In this document: piece after piece, positions 43,020-45,387 of the stretch
Position numbering within the stretch: position 1 is the stretch's first letter
How the letters are laid out: each line of letters begins with the position of its first letter
IMG/VR virus record: IMGVR_UViG_3300010389_000031
Span: 1-45,387 of that record
DNA: 45,387 bases
Reading direction: 5' to 3' (one strand)
Origin: a virus
The notes under the pieces: model-generated
The model's input: the letters and a program-made list of their open reading frames with translations, nothing else
Databases searched by the model: none
What the model was told of the DNA's origin: nothing
Translations under genes and position numbers: made by a program

Positions 43020-45344
43020 ATGATGAAGTTCGCAAAATTACTGCTTGAGAGTTACACTCATTTGACAGAGGGTGTTAATGATGGTTTGTTCTGGCTGACG
43101 GGTCAGCAAATACCTGCTCCTGGGCAGCAGGTTACTTTAAACCATCCTACGGGTGGAGAAGGTGTAACCAATCCCACAATAATACTTCAAACTGATAACA
43201 ATAATATTACCACAGCAACAGGTGGTCCTTTTGGAGATCGAGCAAGGAATATAAATAACCTATCTGCTCAAGATAGGACCATGATAAACAACTGGTACTC
43301 TGGAAAAGGTGACGGTGAAGGTGGGGCGGACGCTTTGGGAGTAGACCAGACACAAGAGCCTCAACAACCAACAGACCCTTTTGAACTAGACCCTACGCTG
43401 TCTTCGTTGGGTCAAGAGGATAAGGATAGACTTCTTAAGATAGAAGAGGCTATCCCAGGAAGTATAGAGAACCTTAAAACTATGTATAGCAATTCTCTAA
43501 AGTTACTTGTTGGATATAAAAAACCTACCAAGATAGGACAACAGGCTTTGAGTGAAAAGGTTTTGTTTCAAAAGATGTTTGGAGGAAAGAGTAAGGGTTC
43601 AGTAGCATATGCATTAGAACGAGAGATTGATGCAGGGGCTGTTCGTATTGATAGAACTAATAGCATTGCGTTTGCATTGGATGGCATACCTGTTGCTGAA
43701 CTTAGTGGATCACTAGAGTCCATGGCATCCTTCTCAGAGGCATACTCTAAGTCCTTAGAATGTGACAAGTCTAATGTCGATGCTTTCTCTAAAGTGTCTG
43801 ATACTGTCAGGCAAGACACTAGTTCCGGTTCCTTCTTCTTTGCCAGCCCCCTCGACGGCAATAGATTTGGTATTTCTTTGTCAGTGGCTGAACAGAACCC
43901 TTTAAACCTTATGGCTAAGGCTTACAACGATAATCTTGAGAAGTGTGCTGAGACAGTAGAAGACATTGACAATTATAAAATACCTGAAAAAAGAGTCGAA
44001 GCAGGATACACAGGTGACACTGGTAATATTGGAAACATTGTAAAGGAAGGTAGTGAGACAGTTAAAGAGGCTGCATTCTTAGCACACTCAGGTAGAAAAG
44101 AAGAAGCGGCTGAAAAACTCCGTGAACTGATGTCTAAGTTTGGAAAGTCTGTCTTCAACGCTTTGGCTATGAAAAGAGATGTCGAAGGAGGAACTCACGC
44201 AGTAGATGAAATGTATGCAGAGGTTATAGATACTTTAGCGGACATGGATATTGTTGACGAAAAGAGTGTTAGAGAATTTGTACAAGGTCCTTTGAAGAAC
44301 TACTTCCTTGAGTCTCTTGATTTCTTGAATCAAATAAAACCTGACTATGCTGCGAGAGTAGGAGGCACAGCAGGCAAGGGAGACAAGTCTGATGTAGACT
44401 ATGTGTTCAAAGAGGAACGCTCTTTGGAGGGAGAGACTGGTGGAGTAGGTATGCAGGAAGTCAAATTTGAGGACTTAGCACCAGAAGTACAGACGGCTAT
44501 AAAAAAATCAGGTGATGAGATACAAGAAACTTACTGGGTGATACCTGACTCACTTAAGTCCTATGTCAGAGAAGGAGATGTTAAAGTAGGTGAGGCTACT
44601 AGTTTGAGAACAGAAAGCCAAAGACTCCTAGATGATGATAACGAACACGGCAATTTTGTATGGGACAAACTTCTTGAAGGACTTCCTGAAGAAGAAAGAG
44701 AGGCAGTGAAGGCTGAAGGTAGAGAAGTTCTAAGACAAATGAATGAGGCGTCTGAAAAAGTAACAGCCTTGATGGAACCTTTCACGACCACATCATACCC
44801 TACACCCGCTGCTGCTAGAAGGTTTGTTGCGGATCAACTTAAAAAAGTAATTCCTGGCACAAAAGGCATCAACAAACTAGCCGATGAAATAATTACAGAG
44901 TGGGAAAAAACTGGGTCCAAGAAAGCAATTGGACTTATGGACCGAGAGATACAGAACATAGTATTGAATAAAAACATAGTAATAAATGCTAGAAAGAATG
45001 AGGTAGACAAGAACAAGAGTAGAGGAGGTCTTGCTGCTATTGCTGCCCTTCAAGCATCCGTAGGCGTAGACTCTACTGGGAGAAATCCTATGTCTGAGAT
45101 ACATATCTTCAGCACGGGAAATACTTACAGAGCATCCCAGAACGACGAGATTATAAATCCCCTGAGGGAACTACTCGACCCTAAGTCTATGAGAAACTTA
45201 CAACTTACCAGAGGACAACTAGGTAAGCAGACAATCAGGGTTCAAAATGATGGTTCTCTAAACTTTATCCCAGGAAAAGGAAAGGCTAGTGCAACATCTA
45301 CCATCAGCACTAGGAATATGAAACCTCAAAAGAAGAAGAACTGA
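43020..45344 (+). CDS. Large unknown protein, possible nucleotidyltransferase-like segment
   Basis: ATG at 43020 (or 43023) is chosen because the frame upstream runs into the terminator from a TTG at 42993. The product has about 774 residues, is hydrophilic and mainly helical, with a Gln/Pro/Thr-rich N-terminal region (~20-125), a long helical middle, and a basic end (RNMKPQKKKN). Around residues 441-460 it reads RVGGTAGKGDKSDVDYVF, similar to the G-G/S ... S-D-x-D motif of polymerase-beta-fold nucleotidyltransferases; a third acidic residue cannot be assigned. It lies after tube and terminator, where T4 has the portal gene, but nothing in it looks like a portal. An internal virion protein or enzyme is possible. 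No Shine-Dalgarno is seen. Confidence 0.55.
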   Translation: MMKFAKLLLESYTHLTEGVNDGLFWLTGQQIPAPGQQVTLNHPTGGEGVTNPTIILQTDNNNITTATGGPFGDRARNINNLSAQDRTMINNWYSGKGDGEGGADALGVDQTQEPQQPTDPFELDPTLSSLGQEDKDRLLKIEEAIPGSIENLKTMYSNSLKLLVGYKKPTKIGQQALSEKVLFQKMFGGKSKGSVAYALEREIDAGAVRIDRTNSIAFALDGIPVAELSGSLESMASFSEAYSKSLECDKSNVDAFSKVSDTVRQDTSSGSFFFASPLDGNRFGISLSVAEQNPLNLMAKAYNDNLEKCAETVEDIDNYKIPEKRVEAGYTGDTGNIGNIVKEGSETVKEAAFLAHSGRKEEAAEKLRELMSKFGKSVFNALAMKRDVEGGTHAVDEMYAEVIDTLADMDIVDEKSVREFVQGPLKNYFLESLDFLNQIKPDYAARVGGTAGKGDKSDVDYVFKEERSLEGETGGVGMQEVKFEDLAPEVQTAIKKSGDEIQETYWVIPDSLKSYVREGDVKVGEATSLRTESQRLLDDDNEHGNFVWDKLLEGLPEEEREAVKAEGREVLRQMNEASEKVTALMEPFTTTSYPTPAAARRFVADQLKKVIPGTKGINKLADEIITEWEKTGSKKAIGLMDREIQNIVLNKNIVINARKNEVDKNKSRGGLAAIAALQASVGVDSTGRNPMSEIHIFSTGNTYRASQNDEIINPLRELLDPKSMRNLQLTRGQLGKQTIRVQNDGSLNFIPGKGKASATSTISTRNMKPQKKKN

Positions 45345-45387
45345 TTATGTATCTTTAGAAGGTCATCCATATAGAGCATAATATACT

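Noticed and set aside
44340-44403. Walker A ATP-binding loop in GGTAGKGD
   Set aside because: The spacing before G-K does not fit G-x4-G-K-S/T and no S/T follows.
1-45387. tRNA genes, CRISPR arrays, insertion sequences, attachment sites
   Set aside because: No intergenic gap exceeds about 90 bases and no cloverleaf, repeat-spacer, transposase or inverted-end pattern was seen.

Overview
The window is part of the virion-structure cluster of a large contractile-tailed (myovirus) phage of the T4 superfamily. The evidence is a nearly gapless run of baseplate wedge, hub and spike genes, fibre genes, a prohead protease / scaffold / major capsid block, neck genes, and tail sheath and tube genes, arranged in T4-like sub-orders (tape measure then tube-junction protein; gp25 then gp6 then gp7; gp21 then gp22 then gp23; gp13 then gp14 then gp15; gp18 then gp19). 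The base composition is AT-leaning, the ribosome-binding sites are bacterial (AGGAG), and several proteins (for example the two sharing an N-terminal DNIPL segment) look to me like those of marine T4-like phages. The host cannot be read from the sequence. No portal, terminase, lysis, tRNA or replication-fork genes are seen.

Layout. (1) Positions 1-984, minus strand: a RecB/Cas4-type PD-(D/E)XK nuclease with a predicted iron-sulphur cluster, cut off by the window edge, coupled to a 90-residue unknown. (2) 985-1039: short divergent promoter region. (3) 1040-22558, plus strand: an unknown 149-residue protein, tape measure, tube-junction protein, gp53-like wedge, hub, spike, a LamG-like protein, gp25, gp6 and gp7-like wedge proteins, then three proteins sharing one attachment module. 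From 3583 to 21953 the genes overlap or abut without any intergenic DNA. (4) 22560-32774: two proteins sharing an N-terminal DNIPL module (one a beta-helix), a 1267-residue protein with a cysteine-rich N-terminus, and a PAAR-like tip protein. (5) 32851-37704: head block, with an acidic small protein, a protein carrying a capsid-like motif, a strongly basic protein, an enlarged prohead protease, scaffold and major capsid, closed by a strong terminator. (6) 37786-42952: a small protein, three neck/tail-completion proteins, a second small protein, sheath and tube, closed by a second terminator. (7) 43020-45344: a large protein of unknown role.

The genes fit one assembly scheme: the protease and scaffold build and mature the head, the neck proteins cap it, the tape measure, tube and sheath form the tail, and the wedge, hub, spike and fibres form the host-contacting baseplate. 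The most unusual points are an 11-residue motif shared by the capsid N-terminus and a small head-cluster protein, each next to a predicted protease site; a cysteine-rich calcium-loop domain on a putative tail-surface protein; a prohead protease with a repeat-bearing C-terminal extension; three related baseplate/fibre modules in tandem; and a possible nucleotidyltransferase-like motif in the last gene.
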